A DNA stretch of 64,000 bases from Haloarcula regularis (GCF_029338315.1 NZ_CP119794.1:2046001-2110000), one strand, 5' to 3'. Shown: positions 9,261 through 18,716, counted from the first letter of the stretch. Program-made: numbers and translations. The notes: generated by a model from the letters alone, not told the origin.

Positions 9261-9365
9261 GCGGGCGTCACCGCTTTCGCCGGCGCCCTGCCACGCGAGC
9301 AGCGGCCTGTTCCTAACTGAGTAGGTACACCGCACTGGGCCGAGCAGCCGGTACGTGGAGATACG

Positions 9366-9476
9366 ATGAGCGAAGTGACCTACGAGGAACGCGACGAGAC
9401 GGGAATTCTGCGGACCGACGCCGACGGTGAGTGGCTCTCGACCACCGCCGTCGCCGTCCTCGATGACTGGATCTGA
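9366..9476 (+). CDS. Small acidic protein, unknown (36 aa)
   Basis: A 36-residue frame beginning MSEVTYEERDETGILRTDAD and ending in LDDWI. It has the acidic composition of haloarchaeal proteins and lies in a gap between the KH gene and the AAA ATPase. It has no membrane segment or recognised motif. Composition and codon third-position GC bias support coding; size keeps confidence moderate. Confidence 0.5.
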   Translation: MSEVTYEERDETGILRTDADGEWLSTTAVAVLDDWI

Positions 9477-9526
9477 CCGGCGTAACATATAACGCCGCAG
9501 GCGGTCAACTACGCTGGAGTACAACC

Positions 9527-10588
9527 GTGTCTAACGATTCCGACGGGCCAGCGGGGACCGACGGCGAGGCCGGCCAGACCGTCGACGAGGTGATGGACCG
9601 ACTCGAGGAGGTTCGTGCCGCCGAGCAAGCGCGCTCCGAAGACCCCACCGAGGGCGTCCTGCTCGACCAGTTGCAGGAGGTCGAAGAGCGGCTGCTTGCC
9701 TTCGGCGAGGCGCTCGGGGGCGACATCGCGGACGTCACCGACCTCCCGTTCACCGAGGAGGCGGGGCTCGACCACATGCCGGAGCCGCTCTACGTCCGCC
9801 ACGACACGGAGATGCTGAACCAGGTCACCTCCTGGCTCCTCCAGGACCAGCACATCGGGCTGGTGAGCCCCTACGGGACCGGGAAGTCGGCGTTCCGCGA
9901 GATCGTCCTGCGTGACCTCTCGAAACACGACGACTTCATCGTCACGCACCTGGACAACCCCCGCGAGACCACTGCCCGCCAGCTCTACCGGACGGTGCTG
10001 ACGGCGGCGTACGCGGCGGGCTACTCCGTCGACCCGTCGAACTACTCGCAGGTCCGCAACGGCATCCCGTGGGCCACCGCCGACACCAAGGCGGCCGTCC
10101 ACGAGGTGATGCGCCGTATCCGGACGGACGACAAGACGCTGTTGCTCGTCGTCGACGAGATTGAGGTGCTCGAGGTCGACCTGCTCTCGCCGCTGCAGGT
10201 CGCCGGGGACGCCGGTGTCCGCCTGTTCCTGACCGGGACCCCCGAGGGCAAGCGCCGGGTCGCCGAGATCCGCGGGACGCTGGACTCCCGGCTGCGGTAC
10301 TACGAGCACATCGACCCGTTCAGTCCCGACGACATCGCGGAGTACATCGCCCGGTCGTTCGCGTACTTCCGGGACGAACCCTACCAGGGCGAGGCCCCGG
10401 ACCTGTTCACCCGGGGGGCCATCGAGGACATCCACGAGCACACCGAGGGCAACCCCCGCGAGGTCCGCATCGACTGTCGGGAACTGTTTACACGCGCGGC
10501 ATTCGTCTGGTACCGGACGGGCCAGCCGGTCGAGCGCATCCAGATAACCCCCGAGTTGCGCGAACGCCGGTTCGGGATGGGGTACTGA
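9527..10588 (+). CDS. AAA ATPase, Orc1/Cdc6-like or ExeA-like
   Basis: A 353-residue soluble ATPase. After an acidic N-terminal region (1-75) come Walker A SPYGTGKS (about residue 115), Walker B LLLVVDEIE (about 205), a sensor-1-like LFLTGTPEG and a C-terminal helical lid (IDPFSPDDIAEYIARSF...HTEGNPREVRI). The arrangement is that of Orc1/Cdc6-type or ExeA-type P-loop ATPases, but there is no clear winged-helix DNA-binding domain. It is therefore not a confident replication initiator. GTG at 9527 is the start, with ACATATAAC about 38 bases upstream. Confidence 0.8.
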   Translation: MSNDSDGPAGTDGEAGQTVDEVMDRLEEVRAAEQARSEDPTEGVLLDQLQEVEERLLAFGEALGGDIADVTDLPFTEEAGLDHMPEPLYVRHDTEMLNQVTSWLLQDQHIGLVSPYGTGKSAFREIVLRDLSKHDDFIVTHLDNPRETTARQLYRTVLTAAYAAGYSVDPSNYSQVRNGIPWATADTKAAVHEVMRRIRTDDKTLLLVVDEIEVLEVDLLSPLQVAGDAGVRLFLTGTPEGKRRVAEIRGTLDSRLRYYEHIDPFSPDDIAEYIARSFAYFRDEPYQGEAPDLFTRGAIEDIHEHTEGNPREVRIDCRELFTRAAFVWYRTGQPVERIQITPELRERRFGMGY

Positions 10589-10615
10589 AAACCGGCGGGC
10601 CCGCCGTCGTCCCGC

Positions 10616-10777
10616 TCAGACGCGGGTGACGAACTCGACCGCCGCCGACCCACACTGTCCACAGGTCGGGTCCGTGGACCCGGCCTCGACCAAGAACACC
10701 GCGTCGCAGTCGTCACAGCGGTACTTCTCGGCCGACTCGGTCCCGAACAGGTCGGTGATGCTCTCGAGCACGCCCAT
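10616..10777 (-). CDS. Small zinc-ribbon protein (53 aa)
   Basis: A 53-residue protein with two CxxC knuckles ([10 protein letters not shown] and PTCGQCGS) separated by about 17 residues, forming a classic four-cysteine zinc ribbon. An amphipathic N-terminus [12 protein letters not shown] precedes it. Similar proteins are numerous in haloarchaea and are thought to act as small regulators; this one is uncharacterised. It is convergent with the AAA ATPase, 27 bases from its stop. The 59495-59719 protein has the same layout (short helix, then ribbon). Confidence 0.8.
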   Translation of the reverse strand: MGVLESITDLFGTESAEKYRCDDCDAVFLVEAGSTDPTCGQCGSAAVEFVTRV

Positions 10778-10947
10778 CGGTGTCCTCCCGGCGGGGGTTC
10801 GGCCGGACGGAACACAAAGCCGCCCGATAGTGCACGCTTACCCGCTTGCAGGCTGCGTGCACGTGCATTTAAACCCACCACGACACCTACTGTCACACCT
10901 CGGCGAGTGGGGGACTGCCCGACGATGCACCGACTGGCACCAAAACA

Positions 10948-10956
10948 GTTATATAG
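10948..10956 (+). promoter_or_regulatory. TATA box of the complete thermosome gene
   Basis: GTTATATAG lies 26-34 bases before the ATG at 10982. The sequence from the TATA box to the start codon shares TTATATAGAA, CACAT, CAATC and CTGA blocks at the same spacing as the promoter of the thermosome gene starting at 717. This indicates co-regulation, plausibly heat-inducible as known for haloarchaeal cct genes. Confidence 0.7.
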
Positions 10957-10981
10957 AATCACATTCAATCATCGTCTGACT

Positions 10982-12679
10982 ATGGCTCAACAGATGGGTA
11001 ATCAGCCCATGATCGTACTCTCGGAGGACTCCCAGCGCACCTCCGGCAAGGACGCACAGTCCATGAACATCACGGCCGGGACGGCCGTGGCGGAGGCCGT
11101 TCGGACCACACTCGGTCCGAAGGGCATGGACAAGATGCTCGTCGACAACTCCGGGTCGGTCGTCGTCACGAACGACGGCGTCACCATCTTAGACGAGATG
11201 GACATCGAGCACCCGGCGGCCAACATGATCGTCGAGGTCGCCCAGACCCAGGAGGACGAGGTCGGGGACGGCACGACGACGGCCGTCGTCATCGCCGGTG
11301 AACTGCTCTCGAAGGCCGAGGAACTACTGGACCAGGACATCCACGCCACCATCCTGGCCCAGGGGTACCGCCAGGCCGCCGAGAAGGCAAAGGAGATCCT
11401 CGAGGAGAACGCCATCGACGTCGACCCCGAGGACACCGAGACCCTCACGAAGGTCGCCGGCACTGCGATGACCGGCAAGGGCGCCGAGTCCTCCAAGGAC
11501 GTTCTCTCCGAGCTCGTCGTCCGCGCGGTCCAGTCCGTCGCCGACGAGGACGGCACCGTCGACACCGACAACATCCAGATCGAGACCGTCGTCGGTGGCG
11601 CCACCGACGAGTCCGAGCTGGTCGAGGGCGTCATCGTGGACAAGGAGCGCGTCCACGACAACATGCCCTTCGCCGTCGAGGACGCCAACATCGCCCTGCT
11701 GGACACGCCCATCGAGGTCCCCGAGACCGAGCTGGACACCGAGGTCAACGTCACCGACCCCGACCAGCTCCAGCAGTTCCTCGACCAGGAGGAGCAACAG
11801 CTCAAAGAGTACGTCGACTACCTCGTCGACGCCGGCGCCGACGTCGTCTTCTGCCAGAAGGGCATCGACGACATGGCCCAGCACTACCTCGCCCAGGAGG
11901 GCATCCTGGCCGTGCGCCGCGCCAAGAAGTCCGAGCTCGAGGCCCTCTCGCGCTCGACCGGCGCCCGCATCATCTCGAACATCAAGGACGTCGAGGCCGA
12001 CGACCTCGGCTTCGCCGGTTCCGTCGCCCAGAAGGACATCGCGGGCGACGAGCGCATCTTCGTCGAGGACGTCGAGGACGCCAAGGCCGTCACGATGATC
12101 CTCCGCGGTGGCACCGAACACGTCGTCGACGAGGTCGAGCGCGCCATCGAGGACTCGCTCGGCGTCGTCGCCGCCACGCTGGAGGACGGCAAGGTTCTGC
12201 CCGGCGGCGGTGCCCCCGAGACCCAGCTCGCGCTGGGCCTGCGTGACTACGCCGACTCCGTCGGTGGGCGCGAGCAGCTCGCCGTCGAGGCGTTCGCCGA
12301 CGCCATCGACGTCATCCCGCGCACGCTCGCCGAGAACGCGGGTCACGACCCCATCGACTCGCTGGTCGACCTGCGCAGCAAGCACGACGGCGGTGCCGTC
12401 ACCTCCGGTCTCGACGCCTACACCGGCGAAGTCGTCGACATGGAGGAAGACGGCGTCGTCGAACCGCTGCGCGTCAAGACGCAGGCCATCGAGTCCGCCA
12501 CCGAGGCGGCCGTCATGATCCTCCGCATCGACGACGTCATCGCTGCCGGCGACCTCAAGGGTGGCCAGGGCGACGATGACGACGACGAAGGCGGCGCACC
12601 CGGCGGCCCCGGCGGTATGGGCGGCGGCATGGGTGGCGGCATGGGCGGTATGGGCGGCGGCATGGGCGGCATGATGTAA
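10982..12679 (+). CDS. Thermosome subunit (group II chaperonin)
   Basis: A full-length 565-residue chaperonin subunit with equatorial, intermediate and apical domains. Visible motifs are [36 protein letters not shown] (ATP site) and the C-terminal LPGGGAPE, with a (GGM)n tail after an acidic DDDDDE stretch. It assembles into the two-ring ATP-dependent folding chamber. The start is the Met of [10 protein letters not shown] at 10982, preferred over an upstream in-frame ATG because the TATA box lies in between. A hairpin-rich stretch follows the stop. Confidence 0.97.
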   Translation: MAQQMGNQPMIVLSEDSQRTSGKDAQSMNITAGTAVAEAVRTTLGPKGMDKMLVDNSGSVVVTNDGVTILDEMDIEHPAANMIVEVAQTQEDEVGDGTTTAVVIAGELLSKAEELLDQDIHATILAQGYRQAAEKAKEILEENAIDVDPEDTETLTKVAGTAMTGKGAESSKDVLSELVVRAVQSVADEDGTVDTDNIQIETVVGGATDESELVEGVIVDKERVHDNMPFAVEDANIALLDTPIEVPETELDTEVNVTDPDQLQQFLDQEEQQLKEYVDYLVDAGADVVFCQKGIDDMAQHYLAQEGILAVRRAKKSELEALSRSTGARIISNIKDVEADDLGFAGSVAQKDIAGDERIFVEDVEDAKAVTMILRGGTEHVVDEVERAIEDSLGVVAATLEDGKVLPGGGAPETQLALGLRDYADSVGGREQLAVEAFADAIDVIPRTLAENAGHDPIDSLVDLRSKHDGGAVTSGLDAYTGEVVDMEEDGVVEPLRVKTQAIESATEAAVMILRIDDVIAAGDLKGGQGDDDDDEGGAPGGPGGMGGGMGGGMGGMGGGMGGMM

Positions 12680-12727
12680 GCGAGGTTCTGACCAACGCGA
12701 AGAACCTCGATACCGAGCGGGGAATGC

Positions 12728-12872
12728 GAGGCGCGGAGCGCCTCGAAAGCGAACGAGCCGAACGGCCCGTGAGCAGTGACCTGCGAGGAGAGCCCACTGT
12801 TTGCACCTCACTCGCGCCGCGAAGCGGCGCGGTGGTCGCTCGCCGCGGTTGAATCGGCGGCTTCGCCGCCGA
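12728..12872 (+). repeat. Cluster of short-loop hairpins downstream of the thermosome gene
   Basis: Three perfect hairpins of the same design as the mosaic element: GAGGCGC-gga-GCGCCTC (12728-12744), GCGCCGC-gaa-GCGGCGC (12814-12830) and TCGGCGGC-ttc-GCCGCCGA (12855-12872). They fill the 271-base gap between the thermosome stop and the convergent gene, which holds no plausible protein. They may act as transcript-end structures or be a decayed element copy. Confidence 0.6.
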
Positions 12873-12950
12873 ATGCTTTCCCGTCCTGCCTTCCGCCGTC
12901 TCGCACCGCTCGCGGCCCGACTTCTCTCTTCGTTTCCAAACCACGAGTCC

Positions 12951-13484
12951 CTACTGTTCGACGGTGAACTCCTCGAAGACGGCCTCGAAGCCGTCGCCCT
13001 GTGGCGCCGCGGCCATCGGCCCGACCTGCAGGGTGTCGGCGTCGCTCAGGTAGCCCTGGCGAATCATCGCGTAGTCGTCGCCGTCCAGCGAGTAGGACAC
13101 CTCGAGGGTCGCGCCGATCCGCTCGACGCGGACCCACACCGACCCGGGGTCTTCCTCGAGCGGCAGGACCGACCAGTCCGAGTAGTCACGCGTGAGGACG
13201 GCGCTGGCCTGCTGGACGCCGTCGAGGACCTCGACGCCGCACTTCAGCCAGTGGGTCTCGCTCTCGCGGACCATCAGCCCCACCTGGTCGTACTGGTCGT
13301 CGTAGTCACCGGCCACCCGGACCGTCGCGGTGAAGTCGCCGTCGACCACCCGGTAGTAGAAGGGGGCGTCGTCGGCGATGAAGTCGTGGCGCGTGACGCG
13401 CCAGCAGTCGGTGTCACCGGGAACGGTCAGTCGGACCTCGTCGTCGGTCGCCGCCCACGTCTCGGGTTCGTTGTCCCACTGCAT
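12951..13484 (-). CDS. DUF1349-like concanavalin-fold protein
   Basis: A 177-residue soluble protein beginning MQWDNEPETW. The blocks DTDCWRVTRHDFIADDAPFYYRVVDGDFTATVRVAGDY, YDQVGLMVRESETHWLKCGVEV and VWVRVERIGATLEVSYSLDG are those of DUF1349 (regulation of enolase 1-like), a jelly-roll domain often tied to carbohydrate binding. No signal peptide is present, so it acts in the cytoplasm. An in-frame start at 13511 would add nine residues; neither start has a clear TATA box. Confidence 0.85.
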   Translation of the reverse strand: MQWDNEPETWAATDDEVRLTVPGDTDCWRVTRHDFIADDAPFYYRVVDGDFTATVRVAGDYDDQYDQVGLMVRESETHWLKCGVEVLDGVQQASAVLTRDYSDWSVLPLEEDPGSVWVRVERIGATLEVSYSLDGDDYAMIRQGYLSDADTLQVGPMAAAPQGDGFEAVFEEFTVEQ

Positions 13485-13549
13485 GTGGAGTAGGTCACCC
13501 GGCCGGGGCAAGAACGCTGGGGTCGGTCCCGCGGTACGATGTAATCAGA

Positions 13550-13700
13550 GGATTCCGAGCGTGAACAGCCAGAAAGCCCCGCGTTCACGACTCGAGGACC
13601 CGGTGTCGTTCGAGAGAGCGAAGCGCTCTCGTGATGAGGAAACACCGGGGATCTTTCGAACCACGCTCCCCGCCCGCCGGGCTGCGGTCCGTACATCCCC
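13550..13700 (+). repeat. Degenerate end of a mosaic hairpin element
   Basis: ACAGCCAGAAAGCCCC (about 13565-13580) matches the inner inverted repeat of the complete elements, with a similarly placed but diverged outer arm before it. A hairpin GAGAGCG-aag-CGCTCTC (13614-13630) and the ATCTTTCGAACCACG motif shared with the other copies follow. No matching right end is found, so this looks like a truncated copy. The gap contains no gene. Confidence 0.6.
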
Positions 13701-13755
13701 CCACGACAGGTGAACGACCGGGAACGCTTTTCTCCCACCCGGCTGAACGTCCCCT

Positions 13756-14760
13756 GTGCGAGATTCCAGACGGCCCGTCCTGCTGGCGACGTTGCTCGCG
13801 GGCGCATTGCTGCTGGCGATGGCGATGCTCTCGAGCGTGCTGGCGACCATCTTCTTTGCCATCACCGTCGCCTACGTCCTCTATCCGCTATCGGGGTGGC
13901 TCGTCGATCTGGGCCTCTCGAAGCGACTCGCGGCCGCGGTGGCGACGGCCGTCGCCTTCGGCGCCGGGACGGCCATCGCCGTCCCGCTCGGTGCAGTGGT
14001 CTACCTCCGCCGGCGCGACCTCTTTGCGTTCTTCCGGCAGCTGCCCGACACCGTGACCCTGGAGGTCGGTGGGATGGTCTACGTCCTGGAAGTGGAGGCC
14101 GCGCTGGGCAGTGCCAGGGGAGCACTGACGGACGCCGCCGTCGAGCTCGCCGCCGAAGCCCCGGTGCTCGCGCTGAAGGTGGTCCTCTTTACGATCCTCG
14201 TCTATGCCATCCTCTGGCGGCCGACGGCGCCGCGCGAGGAGATATTCCGGATGGTCCCGCCCGCGTACCACGACGTCTTGCACCGACTCCACGAGCGGTT
14301 GCGCTCGACGCTGTACGCCATCTACGTCCTGCAGGCGGCCACAGCCTTCGGCACGTTCATGGTCGCCTGGGTGTTCTTTGCGGTGCTGGGCCTGCCGGGT
14401 GCGTTCGCGCTGGCGGTGCTCGCCGGCATCCTCCAGTTCGTGCCCATCGTCGGCCCGAGCATCGTCGTCGTGGCCATCGGCGTCGCCCAGGCCATCGCCG
14501 GCGACGTGATCGGCGCCGTCCTGCTTGTCGTCTTCGGCCTGGTCGTCATCGGGTTCATGCCCGATGCGGTCATCCGCCCGCGCCTGGCGCGGTACACGAC
14601 GGGCATGCCCACGAGCCTCTACTTCGTCGGGTTCGTCGGTGGCCTGCTCTCGCTGGGCGCCGTCGGGTTCATCGCCGGCCCCGTCATCATCGGCTTGCTG
14701 GTGGAACTGCTCGACATCCTCACCGACGAGCAGGTCGCGAACCAGCACCGGGGCGCCTGA
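13756..14760 (+). CDS. AI-2E family transporter (UPF0118)
   Basis: A 334-residue polytopic membrane protein with about eight helices. The pair of N-terminal helices, the soluble segment near residues 75-150 and the C-terminal block LQFVPIVGPSIVVVAIG ... GFMPDAVIRPRL...G.P..L.FVGFVGGLLSLGAVGFIAGPVIIGL are diagnostic of the AI-2E/UPF0118 permeases. Members export signalling molecules or act as Na+/H+ antiporters; the substrate here is unknown. The start is GTG at 13756. Confidence 0.9.
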   Translation: MRDSRRPVLLATLLAGALLLAMAMLSSVLATIFFAITVAYVLYPLSGWLVDLGLSKRLAAAVATAVAFGAGTAIAVPLGAVVYLRRRDLFAFFRQLPDTVTLEVGGMVYVLEVEAALGSARGALTDAAVELAAEAPVLALKVVLFTILVYAILWRPTAPREEIFRMVPPAYHDVLHRLHERLRSTLYAIYVLQAATAFGTFMVAWVFFAVLGLPGAFALAVLAGILQFVPIVGPSIVVVAIGVAQAIAGDVIGAVLLVVFGLVVIGFMPDAVIRPRLARYTTGMPTSLYFVGFVGGLLSLGAVGFIAGPVIIGLLVELLDILTDEQVANQHRGA

Positions 14761-14781
14761 CGGCCTCTCGCCGTCGGCCGG

Positions 14782-15564
14782 TCACTCCGAGACGAGCGGA
14801 CGGTCCTGGGCCTCCCACTCGGTGAGGCTGCCCTCGTAGAAGGCGACGTCCTCGAAGCCGAGGTGCCGGAGGACGACGTAGGTGTGGCTGATGCGCCGGG
14901 CGGTGTTGCAGTAGAGGACGACGCGCTTCTCGGGGACGACGCCGACAGATTCGAGCACCGCGAGCGCCGCCTCGCGGGGCAGGACGCCGCGGGTCTCGTC
15001 AGCGACCAGGTCCCGCCAGTCGAGCAGGACGGCCCCGGGGATGTGACCCGCGTCGTACTCAGAGGCGTCGCGGGTGTCGACCAGCACGGCGTCGGGGTCG
15101 TCGACGGCCGCGGCGACGTCGTCGGCACCGACGAGCGGGGTGGTCTCGGGTTGCTCGACGGCGTACTCGGTCGGGTCGACGTCCGGGGTCTCGCCCGTGG
15201 TCTCGTGGGCCTGCTGCCAGCTGGAGAAGTCGCCGTCGAGCAGGTGCAGGCGGTCGGGGTCGTGGCCCAGTAGCTCGGCGGTGACGAGGAACCGGGCGGC
15301 GAAGACGCCGTGGTGGTCGTCGTAAGCCAGCACCTCGCTCTCGCGGCCGATACCGGCCGCAGAGAGGATGGCCGCCCAGTCATCCGTCGTGGGCAACAGT
15401 CCCTCTGTGCCCCCGTCGTCGGCCGCGCGAAAGTCGTCGAACGGGACGTTCACCGCACCGGGCAGGTGGCCGAGGCCGTCGTACTCCCAGGCGTCGCGGA
15501 CGTCGACGACCCGGAGGTCACCGAGGCGGTCCGCGACCCACTCGGCGGAGACGATGTCGGTCAT
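14782..15564 (-). CDS. Thiosulfate/3-mercaptopyruvate sulfurtransferase (two rhodanese domains)
   Basis: A 260-residue cytoplasmic protein with tandem rhodanese domains. The N-terminal domain (1-120) is inactive and has DDHHG in place of the catalytic Cys loop. The C-terminal domain has the persulfide-forming Cys219 in LYCNTARR. Rhodaneses transfer sulfane sulfur to cyanide or other thiophiles. The gene diverges from a second two-domain rhodanese at 15812, sharing a 247-base intergenic region, and is convergent with the AI-2E permease gene. The loop differs from that of its neighbour (CRIGERS), suggesting different acceptors. Confidence 0.9.
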   Translation of the reverse strand: MTDIVSAEWVADRLGDLRVVDVRDAWEYDGLGHLPGAVNVPFDDFRAADDGGTEGLLPTTDDWAAILSAAGIGRESEVLAYDDHHGVFAARFLVTAELLGHDPDRLHLLDGDFSSWQQAHETTGETPDVDPTEYAVEQPETTPLVGADDVAAAVDDPDAVLVDTRDASEYDAGHIPGAVLLDWRDLVADETRGVLPREAALAVLESVGVVPEKRVVLYCNTARRISHTYVVLRHLGFEDVAFYEGSLTEWEAQDRPLVSE

Positions 15565-15811
15565 TGTCCGCGTGTACCCGCTCGTCCCGCTTGAAAACTC
15601 CCATCCCGGTCGGTCGAAGACCGTGGCAACATTCGCCCGTAGTTCTGCATCGCGAGGACGTCGGCCACCTCCCGCCTCCGACCACCGCGACATGCCGTCC
15701 CATGGAACTGTCGCCCGATTGAGGCAACATCTGCCGTCAGGGGGTACGAGTGGCCGAACCTGCCGAAAGTCGTAGTAATATATGACCGGGAGCCTAGTAC
15801 TCGAGTGCATT

Positions 15812-16666
15812 ATGACCGATTACGCTAACGACGTGCTCGTCTCGGCCGACTGGGTCAGCGAGCGACTGGACGAGTTCCAGAGCGACGATCCCGCCCACCG
15901 ACTGGTCGAGGTGGACGTCGACACGGAGCTGTACGACGAGAGCCACGCCCCCGGCGCCATCGGCTGGAACTGGGAGACAGATCTGCAGGACCAGACCACC
16001 CGCGACATCCTCACGAAGGCGGACTTCGAGGCACTACTGGGCGAGGCCGGCATCACCGAGGACTCCACCGTCGTCCTGTACGGCGACAACTCCAACTGGT
16101 TCGCCGCCTACACCTACTGGCAGTTCAAGTACTACGGCCACGACGACGTCAAGCTGCTCGACGGCGGCCGCGAGTACTGGGTCGAAAACGACTACGAGCT
16201 GACCGACGAGGTACCGGCGTTCCCCGCCCAGGAGTACACCGCCGCCGGGCCACGCGAGTCCATCCGCGCGTACCGCGAGGACGTCGAGAACGCCATCGAG
16301 CGCGGCGTCCCGCTGGTCGACGTCCGCTCGCCCGAGGAGTTCTCCGGCGAGATCCTCGCACCGCCCGGACTCCAGGAGACCGCCCAGCGCGGCGGCCACA
16401 TCCCCGGCGCCCGCAACATCTCGTGGGCGGCCGTGACCAACGACGACGGCACGTTCAAGAGCTACGACGAACTGCAGGAACTCTACGCCGAGGAGGGCAT
16501 CGACGGCGAGTCGACGACCGTCGCCTACTGCCGCATCGGCGAGCGCTCCTCGGTCGCCTGGTTCGCGCTCCACGAGCTGCTGGGCTACGAGGACGCCATC
16601 AACTACGACGGCTCCTGGACCGAGTGGGGCAACCTGGTCGGCGCGCCCATCGAGAAGGGTAACTGA
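15812..16666 (+). CDS. Thiosulfate sulfurtransferase (two rhodanese domains)
   Basis: A 284-residue protein with tandem rhodanese domains. The catalytic Cys240 sits in AYCRIGERSS, the canonical thiosulfate sulfurtransferase loop; the N-terminal domain has YGDNSNW instead. The insert GEILAPPGLQETAQRGGHIPGARN is typical of the CysA/TssA type. The TATA sequence AGTAATATATG lies about 30 bases before the ATG at 15812. Divergent pairing with the rhodanese at 14782-15564 suggests shared control of sulfur-transfer functions. Confidence 0.92.
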   Translation: MTDYANDVLVSADWVSERLDEFQSDDPAHRLVEVDVDTELYDESHAPGAIGWNWETDLQDQTTRDILTKADFEALLGEAGITEDSTVVLYGDNSNWFAAYTYWQFKYYGHDDVKLLDGGREYWVENDYELTDEVPAFPAQEYTAAGPRESIRAYREDVENAIERGVPLVDVRSPEEFSGEILAPPGLQETAQRGGHIPGARNISWAAVTNDDGTFKSYDELQELYAEEGIDGESTTVAYCRIGERSSVAWFALHELLGYEDAINYDGSWTEWGNLVGAPIEKGN

Positions 16667-16909
16667 GCCGCCGAGCGTCGCGAGGGCTGACCGGCCGGAA
16701 GATCGCGAATTGCGAACGGGCGGTCACCCGTGAACGGTTCAGCGCGAGGCCGTAGGTACCGTCTCGCAGCGAAGGGCAGCCGAGCGGGGGGATTCGTTTG
16801 TTTCGCAGCCCGTGCGAGCACCCGAGTGGCCACGCCGTCGGCGTCTGGGCCCCAACGCCGTGACTCGCACCCGGGACACATTCAAGACGGGGGCCGCCGA
16901 GACACAGAC

Positions 16910-17194
16910 GTGGACCGGAGTGCACTCGAGCGCGAGCTCGAAGCGACGTTCGACGCCGGCGGGGACGCGGTCACCGTCGTCGCCCGGCAGGCCCGTGATC
17001 TCGCGGACTCGGGCCGGTTCGACGCGGACTTCGACGCCGAGTTGACCGTCGAGGACGTCGTCGAGAACCTCGAGGACGCCCCCGAAGGGTACAGCCTGGC
17101 CGAGCGATGGAACTGGTGGCTCGGCGCGCTAGAGGTCTCTCACGGGGGGTACACGGAGTTCGGCGTCCGTCAGGACCGCGAGCGACACTCCTGA
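16910..17194 (+). CDS. Conserved haloarchaeal protein, unknown (94 aa)
   Basis: A 94-residue acidic soluble protein starting at GTG 16910. An ATTCAAG TATA-like element lies about 28 bases upstream. The N-terminal half is helical (DRSALERELEATFDAGGDAVTVVARQARDLADSG) and the C-terminal half has a Trp cluster (AERWNWWLGALEVSHGG). No known catalytic motif. Codon use matches the core genome. Confidence 0.65.
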   Translation: MDRSALERELEATFDAGGDAVTVVARQARDLADSGRFDADFDAELTVEDVVENLEDAPEGYSLAERWNWWLGALEVSHGGYTEFGVRQDRERHS

Positions 17195-17263
17195 CGGGCG
17201 CGGGCAACTGAAAACCGGCTGTCGGTCCCGGTCGACCGGGACCGACAGTGTCGACGCCAGCCG

Positions 17264-17386
17264 TTAGAATACCGAGAGTCGGTGGGACTCCCGAGCGTGT
17301 TCGAGAAGCGCCTCCGTCGTCTCGAACTGCTCACCACAGGAACACGTGTGATACGTAGTCGTCGGAGTCTGCTGGCGTGTCGCCAT
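17264..17386 (-). CDS. Tiny C2H2-type zinc-finger protein (40 aa)
   Basis: A 40-residue protein (MATRQQ at the start) with CSCGEQFETTEALLEHARESH: two Cys separated by one residue, the conserved Phe and Leu of a C2H2 finger, and two His separated by four. It is thus a single archaeal zinc finger. ATTATTATAC lies about 27 bases upstream of the start, giving a leaderless transcript. Single-finger microproteins of this kind are common in haloarchaea and some regulate transcription; the target here is unknown. Confidence 0.75.
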   Translation of the reverse strand: MATRQQTPTTTYHTCSCGEQFETTEALLEHARESHRLSVF

Positions 17387-17603
17387 ACAGAGTAATGTTT
17401 CTGCTGGAGTATAATAATTGTTTGTGGACGTTTGGTAGCAATACACAACCGGCGTGGTACCGAAACCCAACGTCGGGACGCCGGTCGAGCGAGACGGACG
17501 GCTGCGGCGCTGAAGCGGTGCGCGACGCGCGCTCGGGCCGCTCGTGGCGGTGCAAGAATGGCTTTATATCAGGGGCGGTCAAATCCCGACCCGGTGACAA
17601 CAG

Positions 17604-18596
17604 ATGCCATTCAAGGGCGGTTCTGAGCTCTCGGACGTGTACGACGTCGCGCTCGAGGAGGGCTTCGGCCTGGTCGCGAGCAACATCGCGGAACCGAATA
17701 TCATGATGGGCCTGCTGGAAGGGGCCTCCCGGGTCGAGTCCGACCTCCTGTTGCAGCTGAGCAACGGGGCCTGTACCTTCGCCGGCAACGGCGACCCCAT
17801 CGCGGGCCTGCAGGCGATGGGCAACTACATCGACATCATCGCCGAGCACTACGACATCGGAGTCTTCCTGAACATGGACCACCAGACGGATCTGGACCTG
17901 ATCGAGACACAGATCGACCTGGACATCCCCTCCTCGATCATGATCGACGCCTCCCACGAGCCCTTCGAGGAGAACGTCGCGACGAGCAAGGAGGTCGTCG
18001 AGATGACCGAGGACGCCGACAGCGACATCTTAGTCGAGGCGGAACTGGGCCAGATCAAGGGCGTCGAGGACGAGATCGAGTCCGAGGACGCCTTCTACAC
18101 CGACCCCGAGCAGGCCGTCGAGTTCGTCGACCGGACGGGCTGTGACCTGCTGGCCATCTCCGTGGGCACCCAGCACGGCGTCGCGAAGGGCAAGGACCTC
18201 GAACTGCGCCCGGACCTGGCACGAGACATCCGCGAGGCACTGTCCGACCATGGCCTGGACACGCCGCTGGTGCTACACGGCTCCTCGGGCGTCCAGGAAG
18301 ACCAGCTCCAGCAGATGCTCCAGCACGGCATCTGCAAGGTGAACAAGGACACCCGCTACCAGTACGAGTACACCCGCACCGCCTTCGACCTCTACAACGA
18401 GGAACCGACCGACATCGTCCCACCCGAAGGCGTCGACGGCGACCGCGATACCTTCTTCAACGACGTCGACTGGTCGCCCAACAAGGACCGCTTCGACCCG
18501 CGGGTCGCCGGCCGGGAGATCCGCGAGCGCATCGCCGACGTCCACGCCGATCTGGCCGAGATGGCCGGCAGCGCCGGACACAGCCAGTACGTCTGA
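17604..18596 (+). CDS. fba: Class II fructose-bisphosphate aldolase
   Basis: A 330-residue zinc-dependent aldolase that interconverts fructose 1,6-bisphosphate with glyceraldehyde 3-phosphate and dihydroxyacetone phosphate in gluconeogenesis. The likely metal-binding histidines are in [19 protein letters not shown] and LVLHGSSGV, and the phosphate-binding [14 protein letters not shown] follows. The upstream GGCTTTATATC box lies about 36-40 bases before the ATG. The class II enzyme, in place of the archaeal class IA type, fits some haloarchaeal lineages. Confidence 0.93.
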   Translation: MPFKGGSELSDVYDVALEEGFGLVASNIAEPNIMMGLLEGASRVESDLLLQLSNGACTFAGNGDPIAGLQAMGNYIDIIAEHYDIGVFLNMDHQTDLDLIETQIDLDIPSSIMIDASHEPFEENVATSKEVVEMTEDADSDILVEAELGQIKGVEDEIESEDAFYTDPEQAVEFVDRTGCDLLAISVGTQHGVAKGKDLELRPDLARDIREALSDHGLDTPLVLHGSSGVQEDQLQQMLQHGICKVNKDTRYQYEYTRTAFDLYNEEPTDIVPPEGVDGDRDTFFNDVDWSPNKDRFDPRVAGREIRERIADVHADLAEMAGSAGHSQYV

Positions 18597-18716
18597 GCGG
18601 GGACCATCACGGCAGGGCACCTCGACCCCGCCTGCCGGCGGACTGACACGCCGCCAAAGAGTCATATGCCCAGCGGCCAATCCCTATTCAGCAATCGAGT
18701 CCAGCGAGCGCCGGAC

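Noticed and set aside
9527-10588. Orc1/Cdc6 replication initiator and nearby origin
   Set aside because: P-loop motifs fit, but there is no clear winged-helix domain, and no AT-rich origin repeats are adjacent.
10907-10981. N-terminal extension of the thermosome ([18 protein letters not shown])
   Set aside because: It spans the TATA box and promoter blocks shared with the other thermosome gene; the Met at 10982 matches the family start.
16667-16909. tRNA gene
   Set aside because: A few stem-like segments occur, but no cloverleaf with T-loop and anticodon arm could be folded. None was found in the other gaps either.
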